A stretch of 64,000 bases of DNA from Prorocentrum cordatum (GCA_963575745.1 CAUYUJ010014605.1:245474-309473), one strand, 5' to 3'; shown: positions 41,190 to 52,255, numbered from the stretch's first letter. The notes: generated by a model from the sequence alone, not told the origin. Numbers and translations are program-made.

Positions 41190-41440
41190 CAAAGATCTCT
41201 CGCTCAGGTGACCATGCTCGTCCACCAGGACCAGACTCCCACGACAGAGCAAGTCATGGAGCGCCAGGTCCCCGCGCCCTGGGTCCATCTTAGTCAGAGG
41301 GTCGGCAGGCATTCGCCCGTGAGGGACCCAACGCACACGCGAACCCACAGCAGCAAGGGAGTCTCTGATCACCGCAAGCTCTACCGCATTGCGCCTGTCC
41401 GCTCGTGATCCGGCGGAGCTACGCGAAAGCGTGTCAAAAA
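41190..41440 (-). pseudogene. Copia RNase H C-terminus in shifted frame
   Basis: After a frame change in the T6 run at about 41440, the sense continues FDTLSRSSAGSRADRRNAVE, LAVIRDSLAAVG and VRWVPHGRMPADPLTKMD, the usual tail of copia RNase H (with ADPLTK). About 450 bases of non-coding DNA separate it from the LTR. Confidence 0.8.
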
Positions 41441-43310
41441 ACTGACTTAGCATCGACCACGGCGAGGCCCTGTGCTGCCTCACTGAGCTGGCACTGAGAC
41501 GAGAGCATGACTGAGAAGGGCGCCTTGGCCCTAAACCACTCGGGTCGCGGCACGTCCCCGAAGACCGAGCCCCCCCAGAGGACCTGCAGCCATTGGGCCT
41601 CGGCGGTGGCCCCCGACAGGGCCAGAGTCTCGGCAGCCACAGTGCTGGCCGCGGCGCGATTGAGTCGGTGTGACCGCCAGGCCAGCACACTCACCTTAGC
41701 TCGCTTATTCGCTCTGATCGAAGAGTCGACAGCCATGATGAGCCATGCTCCCTGAGCGCCTCCTCTGCGGGCTGACCCAGGGCCGCCCGCATCACTTGCC
41801 GCAGCAAAAACGAGTGAAAGCGGGTCGAGAGAACAGACGGTGAGCTTCTGCTCAGCAGATCCTCGAAGAAACTTTACCGTTTTGATCAACATAAGAGCGT
41901 CGGCAACTGTCGGCTCAGGAAGGGCCGCAGCTAGCAGGGATGCTGGTCCCGCCACGTCTGGGCGAGATTCACGAGCAAGCCACTGAACCTGTGCCACCAC
42001 AGTCCGAAAGGAAGCAATCTCATCACGAGTGAGAGGTGAAGAGGGCGAACTCCTGCGCTCACGATCGAGATGCATCAGCGAAAGCTGTTCACGCACGTAT
42101 TTTTCTTGATCTATGGTTATTCCATGAAGAAATTGCTTCAATCGTCGCCCGGCGTACTCTGAATCTTCCTGCTTCCACTTGCCAAACTTAGAACGATCGC
42201 ACAAAGCCGTGCGGAGGGAGGACATGGACGCATCCGTGCCGGCCACTATAAGGTCGTCGCCTTCAATTAGAACCAGAGACTCGAGCGCACCCGTCGAGGC
42301 CCGCTTCAAATACAAACAAGGTTCCAAGAGCGATTTCACAAACCCAAGAGTGCCCAGAAACTCCGTCAAGGTTTGATGCCAGAGCAGCGGGGCGTCATTC
42401 AAGCCATAAACCGGGGCCACCAACTCGATAAGTTGATCTGGCAACAAATCTAAACCCGAACACGGCTCCACATAAGTCGTTCCATTGGGCCTGCACAACC
42501 TGTTGCTTTGACAAAACGCGTTCTTAGCATCGGCTACATTTAGAATCCACCCGAGAGACGCTATGATCTGACACACCAAAAGGATCGACTCAGACTGAGG
42601 TGTCGGAGCATGCACCGCTAGGGTGTCAGCGTCTGGGTCCTGATGGCCATGTACACACCATCGAGACTTGGCCTTAGCAGCTGATCCCACGCCTTCGGTC
42701 GGTTTGAATCGGCGAACCATTCTCGATGACATGATCCGATCTGGAAACCGTCTCCGAACGCTCCTGGACTCTTCAACCGAGAGCACCCGCACGGCTCCTG
42801 ACGAGACGATGGCGTCCCACTCGGCCTGGTCAGAGTGGATGAACTGTTCCCTCTCGGCTGGGGTCAGCTTCTTGAGACAAACCTCGGCCCCCCGAGGATT
42901 GTTAGGCTTGGCCTCTGCCGTGCCGGAGAAATCAAGCTCAAGCCCGAAAAACGAAAGGAAATCAGGCGACCCAGAAATCTGGGACCAGTCACGCAGCTCG
43001 TCCAGCAGCCGCTGGTCTTGAAAATCGTCGGGCTCCGACCAGACCGCATAGCTGACGCCGCCCCCAGCCCCAGAGTCCTCGGCCCCCTCACTAGCCTGCC
43101 TTGGGCCTGTCCCAGGAGACGATTCGAAAGGAGCCGATCGACGAGCCCTAGGCTGGGACACCGATCGCAAGGTGGGGGCCCGACCGTACACCCGGTCGGC
43201 GTAAGGAGCTTCTGGAGGAGGAAGAGCTGGCACCTCAACAGCCTGATCGGAACCCTCGATCTCTCCTATCATGTGAGCTACGCGCGGATCTCCTGCCGGC
43301 AGCTCCTCAG
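41434..43310 (-). pseudogene. Copia reverse transcriptase and RNase H
   Basis: RVT_2-type RT: KSRWCVHGHQDPD, NVADAKNAFCQ (motif A Asp, about residue 248 from 43272), LVAPVYGLNDAPLLWHQ, LEPCLYLK and LIEGDDLIVAG (motif C Asp-Asp at 339-340). RNase H: FAAASDAGG (Asp494), TVAAETLALSG (Glu548), VVDAKS (Asp607). All catalytic residues are present. The sense begins above the first ATG, since LPAGDPRVAH precedes it in frame. Confidence 0.85.
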
Positions 43311-43479
43311 CAGGGGTCCGTTCCAGACGCGGTCGAACTGGACGCTCGGAAGAAGAGTCGTTCGCCTCCGAAGCTGGCCTCGCCTGTCCCCTGGCCTCGT
43401 CGAGGTCCGGAGAAAGGTCGAAAGCTCCTGGCTCCGAGGGGGAAGGACCTGGATCCTCACGAGCCTCCGAGACCTCGAA

Positions 43480-44395
43480 GGCTCTGACGGCGGAGACAGA
43501 GTAGTTCCCTCATCTTCCCGACGCGGGCCCAGGGGAACCTGACGCGAGATGTCCGGAGCGGTAGCCGGGGCCAACACCCTGGAGGCAGGAGAAGGGTCGA
43601 TCCTCTCCTCGGCACCCCTCCTGTCCCAAGCTTCCGGCGGGGGTGGGCCCTCTGAGGCCACGTCCACCGCCCCAATCCTACGCCCTGGGGCCCGGACCTC
43701 TTCCCGAAGCTGGTCGAAACGGGCCGCGTCGAGAAGCTCAGCCCCCAGCGATTCCTGGCGAGTCGCTGGTCGGACCTGTTCCTCCAAGCACTTGTACAAT
43801 TTGGATCGCATAGCTATCCAAATCGTGCTGCCGTTTTGGTAGACAACGACCCCGGGGCCAGTCCACCTGTCCCGCTGCAGACTGTGAGACCTATTCGCCG
43901 CTGTCACTCGGCGCCACACGTACACGCACTCGCCTGGCTTGAAAAACTTGCCCGAGTGACCTCTGGCGCGGCTCGCCTCTGAAAGTCGAGACTTGGCATC
44001 CAAGCTAGCCAAAGCCTGACGAGCGGCCTCTCGGATCTGGTGCCGGCGAGCGAACGCAGCCGCCGCGGAGTCTGGCTGCATGGTTCCTCCCAAGACGCCC
44101 TCGGACCCGACCAGATCCAACGCGTCATCCGAAAGCAGGGACCTCGGGACCCGGGGATTGGCTCCCAAAACTAGCTGCACTGGACTAAACCCCCCACGGT
44201 GATATGAGGCATTCTTGGCCGCCACGGCCTCGCAGAGGAGGGCCTCCACTTCTTCCTTAGTGGTCGGGGAGAGGGAGAGAGCAGCCTTTGACATAACATC
44301 CTTGAGGATCCCTCCATGCCTCTCACACTTTCCGTTGTAATGGGGGCTGTTGGCAGGTATCACCTGCTGGAAAATAAATACCCCCATGCTCACGA
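43480..44395 (-). pseudogene. Copia integrase C-terminal half and SH3-like domain
   Basis: FQQVIPANSPHYNGKCERHG carries the third catalytic residue (Glu) of the DDE triad. At 43949-43757 KFFKPGECVYVWRR, DRWTGPGVVV and WIAMRSKLYKCLEEQVRPA form the SH3-like domain. From about 43500 on, sense is better in the next frame, an acidic linker up to the RT. Confidence 0.75.
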
Positions 44396-44850
44396 CCCTT
44401 GGCAAATTCCCGCTCAAATTCAGCCCCCCCGTCGCGCAGAAGGACCTCCGGGAGACCAAACGGCCGAACCCACAACTGGAGAAAACCCCTCCAAGTAGCC
44501 AGCGCACTATTGTTTGGAAGCAAACAGGCCTGTGGGTAGTTGGTCCCATGGCAAATCACATTCAACACTGGCGTGCTCACTCCATCCACTTCGACATAAA
44601 AGAGATCCACAGCCACCAGCTTGTTAAACTCATACGTGCGCGGAAGATGCGCGCGCCTACGCCAGTGCGGACGAGCGTGAGAAGCGCAGGTGCCACACCG
44701 AAAGTCGGACTTCGTCCACTCAATCACCTCAGGCTTCGCACGTGCGACCCTTGAAGTCCCCAGGAAATCCTCGAGCGTGGGGTGGCCCAAATTCACGTGA
44801 AGGCGATGCACCTCTCTCTGCAACGCTGGGTCAAGTCCCTTGGGTTGCTT
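44390..44850 (-). pseudogene. Copia integrase zinc finger and core N-half
   Basis: HRLHVNLGHPTLEDFL with CGTCASHARP gives the H-H-C-C finger of the GAG-pre-integrase region. VAVDLFYVE and LLRDGGAEFEREF supply the two Asp of the core. The frame is lost in GAGCATGGGGG (about 44390), a G-run indel; the rest is in the neighbouring frame. Confidence 0.8.
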
Positions 44851-45129
44851 CTCACTGGCCGGAACCCCGATAGGTCCGGGCAGACCCTCTGGGGCCTCCT
44901 CCTGGTCGTCTCTTGGTTCCGTGCCCCCCGGAAGACCCCCGAGCTCACCGCCCTCGGGAAGAGCCCCCAGAGGGGGTGCCCCGGGAAAACTGGAGGAACG
45001 TTCCTCTTCATCAGAAGGTGGCTCAGAGGCAACGAACGTCGGCAGCGTCGAAGCGAAGTGATACCACCATGCTGCTGCCTCCACGCCGGACGCCATAGCG
45101 AAGACAAGCTCCACCGGATACTGCTCGGA

Positions 45130-45710
45130 TTTACGTGTCCTGCGCCCCCCTTCCAGATGCAAATGCTCATGATCGCGCGAGCACTGCCGCACGCAAGCGC
45201 TGAGAAAGTGAGTCGAATTGCTCATCAACGTTGTTATTTTACGAGATAAGGCCCCGTCTGGAACCACCGAGAGTCCGAACTCGCACTGATCGGTCACTTC
45301 GATTCGGACCCCTTCGCAAGCAGCCAGAGCGCGAACCTGCTTCAAGTCCCAAGAGCTGGCCCCCTCCGGGTGTTCCATGGAAAAGAACCTCCCACGCTCA
45401 AGCTGATACCGAGCCACACTGACACACAGAGCTATGTACTCGAGGCCTCGCTGCTCCACCTCCACCAGATCTTCGCGCCTCATCGAGCCCCACGAAGAGA
45501 CCCTGGCTTGACTGAACGCTTTGCACTCTGGAGACATCGCGATGAAGAGCGGTTGGTCTCTCTCTATGGCCCTCCAGAGAGCCGCCTGACCCTTGGGGGC
45601 CCTCAGGCCCGCCCCCGTCAGCAGGTCGAACGAGCTCGAGACGACGTGGCCACGCCGGGCCAGCTCCTTAGATACCCGAGGGGGTGAGAACACTTCTAAG
45701 ACTAAGGAGC
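45130..45710 (-). pseudogene. Copia-encoded methyltransferase-like domain
   Basis: Residues 252-440 of the frame starting at 46458: VLEVFSPPRVSKELARRG (motif I-like, SAM site), SSFDLLTG, LFIAMSPECKAFSQ (like the C5-methylase catalytic PC loop, here Pro-Glu-Cys), FFSMEHPEGASSW (EHP/ENV-like), TDQCEFGL and SRKITTLMSN. Cytosine methyltransferases in dinoflagellate retrotransposons are published. Whether this domain methylates DNA cannot be told from sequence. It lies upstream of the integrase in one open frame and shows no break. Confidence 0.65.
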
Positions 45711-46497
45711 CCGCGCGCGTCCTCTCGGCCTCGATTACCTGCTTGCGCCTAAGTCGTTTGCTAGATCGGAGGCCGCTACCGTCTAAGATCCGGGCCGTCG
45801 CGTCCCTCACCTTCTTGGGCACCGTGGCACCCCTCCATTGACTAGGTCCGGCACCATCTAGGGCAGCAGCCGCGAAGCGGTCCTCAATCACGTACCCGAC
45901 ATCCCAACATCTCGTCCGTGAACTCGCTCCCTGCTCTCCTTCCTGACCTGACGCCTCCGGACAAATGCAAGAGCACGATGAGATAGGTGAGGAGAAGATA
46001 GGTGGAGGAGAGGAGGAGAGGAGAGAATCTGTGTCCTGCCACACTCGGACATTCGGATGACGAGCAGGGGATGGTTGCTGCTGGGTCTCCAAAGCTCGCT
46101 CCTCAGCGGGAACGGGGCACTGCCTTGCGACTGACAGTGCCGATCTGATGTCTGACGTGGTCACCCCCAGCCATGGACAGCTCAAACACACCAGACCTTC
46201 GGGGGAGGTAACCTCGATCCAGCGAGCCCTCTCTGGGACCAAGCTAGCAATGCTCGTGCCCCCCCACGCGCCCATGGCCAGCGCGACGAAAAGGGAAGCC
46301 CTCTCCTGGCCAGAGAGCGTCTTTGGCCTCCAGCCGAGCCTGTCATCGAAATCTCCCGATCCGAGAAACGCCTTCCGAGAGCGGTCCCAGATTCCAAGAA
46401 CCGGATCGTATCCTGAGAATCCCACCCTAGGCTGAAGCCTGCGATGCCAAACTCCCATATCTCGAAGAAAGACGTTAGTGCCGTCTACCTCCCTACT
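45711..46497 (-). pseudogene. Copia region between TAG stop and methyltransferase-like domain
   Basis: Directly after an in-frame TAG at 46496-46498 the frame continues SREVDGTNVFLRDMGVWHRR and remains open into the methyltransferase and integrase. Cys-rich SSCSCICPEAS at about 45980 is the only notable feature. The stop may be a real boundary between two proteins or a CAG to TAG type loss. Confidence 0.6.
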
Positions 46498-46498
46498 C

Positions 46499-47688
46499 TA
46501 GGCGCCAGACCTCGCACTCAGAGAGGCAAGGAGGTCAGGATCCTCGTGGGCCCTCATGCTCGTGCCGCTCAGGCCGGCCCCTGTGATCCCGACGCGCCCG
46601 GGGGCGACGGCGCCGAAGAGGCCTGCTGCTGCATCCGGGCCATCATCATCGCGATCCTCATCATCTCCTCGTCGCTCAGGCCCTGGCGCGGCTGGCGCAT
46701 CGCCTCGGATACCCTCTGGTACACCCTCTCGTTCTGCACGCGCTGCTGCTCGATCACCACCGTCATGTCCGCGAGGGCCCGCATCATCTCGGCAGTCGTC
46801 ATCGGCCTTGTCCCCGGCGGTGCCTTGGCCGGCACGCTCTGCGCCTTCGCCGGAGGGGGGTGCTTCGCGGGAACGTAGCCCTCGGCCGCATTCGCGTAGA
46901 GGGCCATCGGCACGGCCATCTCCTTGACCGCCGGGACTCCCGCCTCGACCCCCACTATCTCGCGGCCCCGGCCCTCGTGAAGCCAAAGTTGCTCGCTCAC
47001 TGGGTCGAGACGCTTCTTCCCCTGCGTAGGCTGCGGCGTCCACGGGTCTGTCTCGCCCGCCCCCTCGAGAGCCTGCGCGTACTCCTCGAGCTCCTTGGCC
47101 ACTATCTGCTTCACCGCTCGGCGTGTCTGCGCCGCCTTTGCCTTCGCCAGCTTCTTCTTGGCAGCCTCGAGCTTCTCCTCGGGCGTCTTCTTGTGGTGGG
47201 CGATGCGTGTGTCGCACCTGCGGCAGTACGTGTAAGTGGCGTGCGCATTCGCTCCTGACCACTGGGCCCACGGCGGGCGCGGGCACTCCTCTGGATTCGC
47301 CTCGCCGCGCTGCAGGAGGTGAGGGGCCATGCCTGAAACCGAGCGCATGTTCTCCGTCGCCGTCACCGAGCCCATCAGCTTCAGGAACGTCGAACGCCAC
47401 CGAGCGCTCGCCGGGCCGAGACGAAGCTGGCCGGCCAGGAACAGGTCCTTCTCGTGCTCCGTCATCCTCTGCCTGCAGCATCTCCGCGATCTGCATTGCC
47501 ATGTAGTCGTCCTGCTCCTCGTCCGTCGCGGAGGCCTCTGCGCCGAGCTTCTCCCAGGGACTGGTGCCCTCCGGGTCGCTGACCTCGTCCTCTGGCACAC
47601 TGTGGAGGCGGCGCCTCCCCGGGCTCTCTGACGCCTCGCGCCTCTTGTTGATCGTCTTGCGCGAGCGAGCGGCGGGCGACGCCATCAC
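46499..47688 (-). pseudogene. Copia spacer protein: coiled coil with C-x2-C/H-H motif
   Basis: Starts MMASPAARSRKTINKRREAS, acidic to about 47465, then sense moves to the next frame (RMTEHEKDLFLAGQLRLG), with YCRRCDTRIAHHKK (possible zinc site) and a long charged helix EKLEAAKKKLAKAKAAQTRR. The region is Met/Gln-rich at the end (MMRIAMMMARMQQQ), where sense must return to the first frame. Lies between protease and methyltransferase-like domain; function unknown. Confidence 0.6.
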
Positions 47689-47689
47689 T

Positions 47690-49906
47690 CTCGTCGAGAG
47701 ACTGCCGTGGGGGGAAAGAGGCTAGCCTCGCTCGAGCCTGAGGGGCTACGGATCCGCTTGAGTCAAGCCTGCTGCCCCCAGTAGCGAGTCCCCTTGGAGC
47801 GCGATTATCTTCGACGGGCCCCCGGAGCTCCCGGGAGGAGAGAGAAGGAGGAAACTGCTCTAGGAGGCACACGCTCGCCTCCGACTGCACCCTACCCTCA
47901 TCACCCACCCTCAGGTCCTGAACCACTGGCTGGAAGCACTCCTCCGGCACGGACGCGCGGACCGAGTGGGACACCTCGAAGTGCTTCGCGTCGCCGAAGA
48001 TGAGGCTGACCGAGCGGTGCCCCGATGGGTGCCTGAACAGAGGCCTGGACACCCGGGTCTCTCCCTCGTCGACCTCGAGCGCGCCCGCCCTGAGGTCGAT
48101 CACGGCGCCCATCAACTCCAGCAGCCTCGCTGGAAAAAGCGGAGGGCACCGATGAGGAATGACGAGAAACTCCACGAAGCCGTAGTTCGCGATCGAGATC
48201 GGCACCCATGCCTTGCCGATCGGCTCGGTCTTGCCGCCAATCCCGCTCGCCGTCTGGCCTGTCACTCCGCCCATCTCGTAGTGCACGTGGTAGCCCCTCT
48301 TCTGAAACGCCGTCACTAGTATCTCAAGATCCTCTCTGCCGATCAGCGCCTGGCCGGCCGCGGTGTCCACCAGGGCGTGCCCCATCATCGAGCGCAGCGA
48401 GATGTTCACCGGGCCCTGCTGGATGTCCTTGATGATGCCGGTCCAGGCCTCCACGGTGCTGGCCTCGAACAAGTGCAAATGTCGCTCGAAGTCCGGGGGG
48501 TTGCCGTCGTTCTGAAAGAAATGCGATCTCGGAGCTCCAGTCGTGCCCTTACCCTCGGCAGCTAGTCTATCTTGTTTGGATCGAAACGGCTTGCGACACG
48601 ACTCGGCCCAGCGCCCCCTCTCACCACAGTTCGCGCACCGAGACCGCCGCGTCAAGTCTCCAGACGTGATGCGCTTGTACCCCGGGCGAGCAGCTCTCTT
48701 CTTGTCGAAAAAGTCTCGCTCGATCTTCTTGCTTGCCTTCATCTTGCGCGCCTCTGCCCAGGATCTCCGTTTGTCCTTCCCCAACTTCTCCTCGATCACG
48801 GCCGCGAGGGCGACCATGAGCTCCTCCTCGGGGAGCTCCTGCTCCTCAAGGGCCGAGAGGAAGGTCTCCGCCTCGGCCTCTGGCAGCTCGAACGCGTCGT
48901 CCGGCGGATCCGAGAAATAGGAGTCCACGTCGACTGAGACCTGCCTCGGGGGAGGAGGAGCATCTTCCACGTCAGCCTCCACGTAGGACTTCGACCCCGT
49001 GCTCGTGCTAGTCATCGTCGGAATCACGCTCTTCTCCCGGGTGTCGAGCTTCAACAAGGCCTCGCGAATGGATCTGAAGTCAGTCAACCCTCCTGCCAGA
49101 GTACGCATGTTCATCTTATTCTGCGCCGTCAAGTTAGCTCCTCCTTCCAAATATCTCGCTAGAACGTTATCTGGCAGTGTGAGTCCATGTGTTTCTGCCT
49201 CGGCGATCTGGACATCTCGACGTAGAACATAATCTGTGATCGACTCGCCCCTGTGGAGCGCGAAGTCAAATAGCGCTGCTGACTGCGCTTCCCTCTGTCT
49301 GTCACCGGGGCGCTCTCCGTTTAGAATGGCCAAGTGTTTGACAATCTTATCTACTCCATCGATATCGTCGAGTGTGCCCCTGATTGCTCTGAACTTCTGC
49401 TGGATGTCGACCGGGGAGCTCTCGAGCACCTTGCCGGCGCGCGCCTCTGGTCGATACCCTGTCCTGCCAGCCCAGCTCGTCAGGTTCAAGCGGTAGAGCT
49501 CAAGATGCTCGAACCCGAGCCAGACCGGCGGTGGTCCATAGTCTCTGCTCGCTGGAACTCCCCACCTGCTGGCACCCCACGGCTCATTCGCCCATGATGC
49601 TGGCTCCTCGTGCCAGCGTCCACCTGAGCCGTCGGCCCAGGCTTCTCCTCGAGCGCCCGCCGCGGTGCCATGAGTGTAGCCATCCCACGCTTCACTCCAG
49701 CTGCGGCTCCTCGACGCCCATGCTTCCTCGTCGCCGTCGTTGGCGACTCACGTCCAGCGCCACCAGCCCGAGGGAGAGGAGTATCCGTGGGCCTCATTCG
49801 CCTGCCTCATGGACTCCTCCCAGGCGTCCTGGACGCCCTCCTCGGTCTGGATCGCCACACTACGATGCACTTCTTCCTGCTGCTGTGCTGTGCCTCGCGT
49901 CGCCAT
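47690..49906 (-). pseudogene. Copia gag and aspartic protease, one in-frame stop
   Basis: MATRGTAQQQEEVHRS at 49906 is the likely gag start. TGA at 49748-49750 interrupts, then the same frame runs on through a Trp-rich stretch into NLTSWAGRTGYRPEARAG and a gag core. The knuckle CANCGERGRWAESC has Arg where C-x2-C-x4-H-x4-C expects His. The protease motif HALVDTAAGQALIG has Asp at 48367 in DTA form, like DTG/DSG retroviral-type proteases. Sense leaves this frame near 47690. Confidence 0.75.
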
Positions 49907-49963
49907 GAATGTCCCTCCCGTAGGAATCCCCTCGTCTCTTTCGCCACCAGCTCCGCTTACCAC

Positions 49964-50153
49964 TGTCTCAACATCGCAGGGCATGCTGGGGTCCGGGGTC
50001 GACGAGACGGGGGCCTCTTTTGGGACACATGAGCGCTACAGCACGCAAGCGTCAAAGCCAAAGCGGCTATACACGGGCCGAGCAAGAGAGGCGGAGGTGC
50101 GAAGAGGAAAGACAGGGGGCCCGTCCAAGTCACACTTAGGGGTAGGGGGGACA
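49964..50153 (-). repeat. Copia 5-prime LTR, 190 bp
   Basis: TGTCTCAACATCGCAGGGCA to GTAGGGGGGACA, the same length as 40535-40724. Flanked on the right by GGGC (50154-50157). Confidence 0.9.
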
Positions 50154-50905
50154 GGGCCTTCGGCGGAGCACCCTATGGGGCCACGAAACGTGTGAGGGCT
50201 GCGCCGAAATGGCGTTGGAACTGCATGCGGACCCTGCCACTGGAGCCTTGGGCGGACCACCCTATGGGGCCACGAAATGTGGAAGGGGTGCGCCGAAATG
50301 GAGGTGGAACTGCATGCGGACCCTGCCACTGGAGCCTTGGGCGGAGCACCCTATGGGGCCACGAAACGTGTGAGGGGTGTGCCGAAATAGAAGTGGAACT
50401 GCATGCGGACCCTGCCACTGGGGCCTTCCGCGGAGCACCCTATGGGGCCACGAAACGTGTGAGGAGTGCGCCGAAATGGAGGTTGAACTGCATGCGGATC
50501 CTGCCACTGGGGCCTTGGGTGGAGCACCCTATGGGGCCACGAAACGTGTGAAGGGTGCGCCGACACGGGGGTGGAACTGCATGCTGACCCTGCCACTGGG
50601 GCCTTGGGTGGAGCACCCTATGGGGCCACGAACCGTGTGAGGAGTGCGCCGACATGGATGTGGAACTGCATGCGGACCCTGCCACTGGGGCATTGGGTGG
50701 AGCACCCTGTGGGGCCACGAAACGTGTGATGGGTGCGCCGACATGGGGGTGGAACTGCATGCGGACCCTGCCACTGGGGCCTTGGGTGGAGCACCCTATG
50801 GGGCCACAAAACGTGTGAGAGGTGCGCCGAAATGGAAGTGGAACTGCATGCGGACCCTGCCACTGGGGCTTTTGCTGGAGCTCCCTATGGAGCCACGAAG
50901 CGCTG
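50154..50905 (-). repeat. 89-bp tandem array, right part of unit 3
   Basis: About eight 89-bp copies continuing the array at 39435-40534 after the copia insertion. Each has GGGGCCACGAAACGTGTGAG and CTGCATGCGGACCCTGCCAC. Frames on both strands are open because consecutive 89-bp shifts permute through stop-poor frames. Confidence 0.95.
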
Positions 50906-51048
50906 TAATGGATGGGTGAAGCGCAGGGAGGAGGGAGGAGAGGGAGGAGGAGGGAGGAGGGGGAGGGGGGAGGGGGCAGCGGGAGGAAGGCGGGAACGCG
51001 GGGCGCTGTCTCTTCAAAACGAGGACCCAACACCACAGGATGGTTGGG
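50906..51048 (-). mobile_element. Unit 3: pyrimidine tract and 5-prime module
   Basis: On the minus strand: CCCAACCATCCTGTGGTGTT then GGGTCCTCGTTTTGAAGAGA, then a CTCC-rich tract leading into the array. The module matches units 1 and 2 almost base for base. Confidence 0.75.
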
Positions 51049-51363
51049 AAAAACACGAAGACGGCCCAAGCTGCTTCCAACACATCCTGCGGTCGACACA
51101 CGCCGGCTTAAGAGAGGCCTAGGAGGCACTGCGGGGGCCCTTCTCTTCGCCGCGGCTGGACGTAGCCGGAGGGAGCGGGAGTAACAGGGGATGTGAAAAG
51201 GGGTTCCCTGGGGGAGAGGAAGGAGGAGGAGGCTGAGGAGGAGGAACAAAAGGAGGAGAAGGAGGACGAGGAGGAGGAAATATGACATGTCTTTTTTGTA
51301 GGCACAACCAGGCTGCGAGGCGAACTTGAAAAACAAAAAAAAACATGTTGGAAATCCTTTTTT
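51049..51363. other. Spacer between units 3 and 4
   Basis: GAGGAGG tract at 51216-51275, AAAAACAAAAAAAAACATG near 51327; no gene recognised. Confidence 0.4.
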
Positions 51364-51507
51364 CCCAACAGTCCTGAAGTGTTGGGTCATCGTTTTGAAG
51401 AGACGGTGCCGCGCGTCTCCTCCTCTCCTCTCCTCACCGATCCTCCTCCTCCTCCTCCTGCTCCTCCCTCCTCCCCCTCCTTGCATTTGCATTCCGTTTG
51501 TCTGTGT

Positions 51508-52255
51508 CTCGGTACACCCCTCACACGATTCGTGGCCCCATAAAGGGGGGTTCCACCGAAGATCCCAAAGACGCAGCCCGCACGGCGCCGCCATCCCATT
51601 TTGGCACACCCCTCACACGTTTCGTGGCCCCATAGGGAGCTCCATCTAAAATCCCGGTGGCGCAGCCCGCATGGCGCCGCCGCCCCATTGTGGTATACCC
51701 GTCACACGCTTCGTGGCCCTATAAGGAGCTCCATCTAGGGTCCCAGTGGCGCAGCCCGCATGGCGCCGCCGCCCCATTTTGGCACACCCCTCACACGCTT
51801 CATGGCCCCATAGGGAGCTCCACCTAAGATCGCACTGGCGCAGCTCGCATGGCGGCGCCGCCCCATTTTTGTACACCCCTCGCACGCTTCGTGGCCCCAT
51901 AACGAGCTTCATCTAGGATCCCAGTGGCGCAGCCCGCATGGCACCGCCGCTCCATATTGGCACGCCCCTCACACGCTTCGTGGCCCCATCGGGAGTTCCA
52001 CCTAAGACCCCAATGGCGCAGCCCGCATGGCGCCGCCGCGCCATTTTGGCACACCCCTTTCACACGCTTCGTGGCATCATAGGGAGCTCCATCTAAGGTC
52101 CCAGTGGCGCAGCCCGCATGGCGGCGCCGCCCCATTTTGGTACACCCCTCACGGGTTTCGTCGCATCACAGGGAGCTCCATCCAAGGTCTCAGTGGCGCA
52201 ACCCGCATGGCGGCGCCGCTTATTTTGGAACACCCCTCATTCATTTCGTGGCCCG
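51508..52255 (+). repeat. About 88-bp tandem array in unit 4, eight copies
   Basis: Copies carry CACACCCCTCACACGCTTCG, TGGCCCCATAGGGAGCTCCA, then a family-specific middle (TCTAAGGTCCCAGTGGCGCA) and CCGCATGGCGCCGCCGCCCC. A separate subfamily of the 90-bp repeat. Confidence 0.95.

Larger units (their letters stand above)
40535..50153 (-). mobile_element. Ty1/copia-type LTR retrotransposon, decayed
   Basis: Two 190-bp direct repeats (LTRs) flank minus-strand domains in copia order: gag with zinc knuckle, aspartic protease, spacer, methyltransferase-like domain, integrase, RT, RNase H. Integrase before RT defines the copia order. It was inserted in a tandem array with GGGC duplicated. Coding continuity is broken by TGA at 49748, frame changes near 47690, 47465, 44390, 43480 and 41440, and TAG at 46498. 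No polypurine tract is evident beside the 3-prime LTR. TGGTAAGCGGAGC just inside the 5-prime LTR vaguely resembles a copia primer-binding site. Confidence 0.9.

Noticed and set aside
51590-52140. CCATTTTGGC in the unit 4 array, resembling the core of the spliced leader
   Set aside because: It is part of the array repeat (variant of CCATTTCGGCACACC) and the match stops before CTCAAG.
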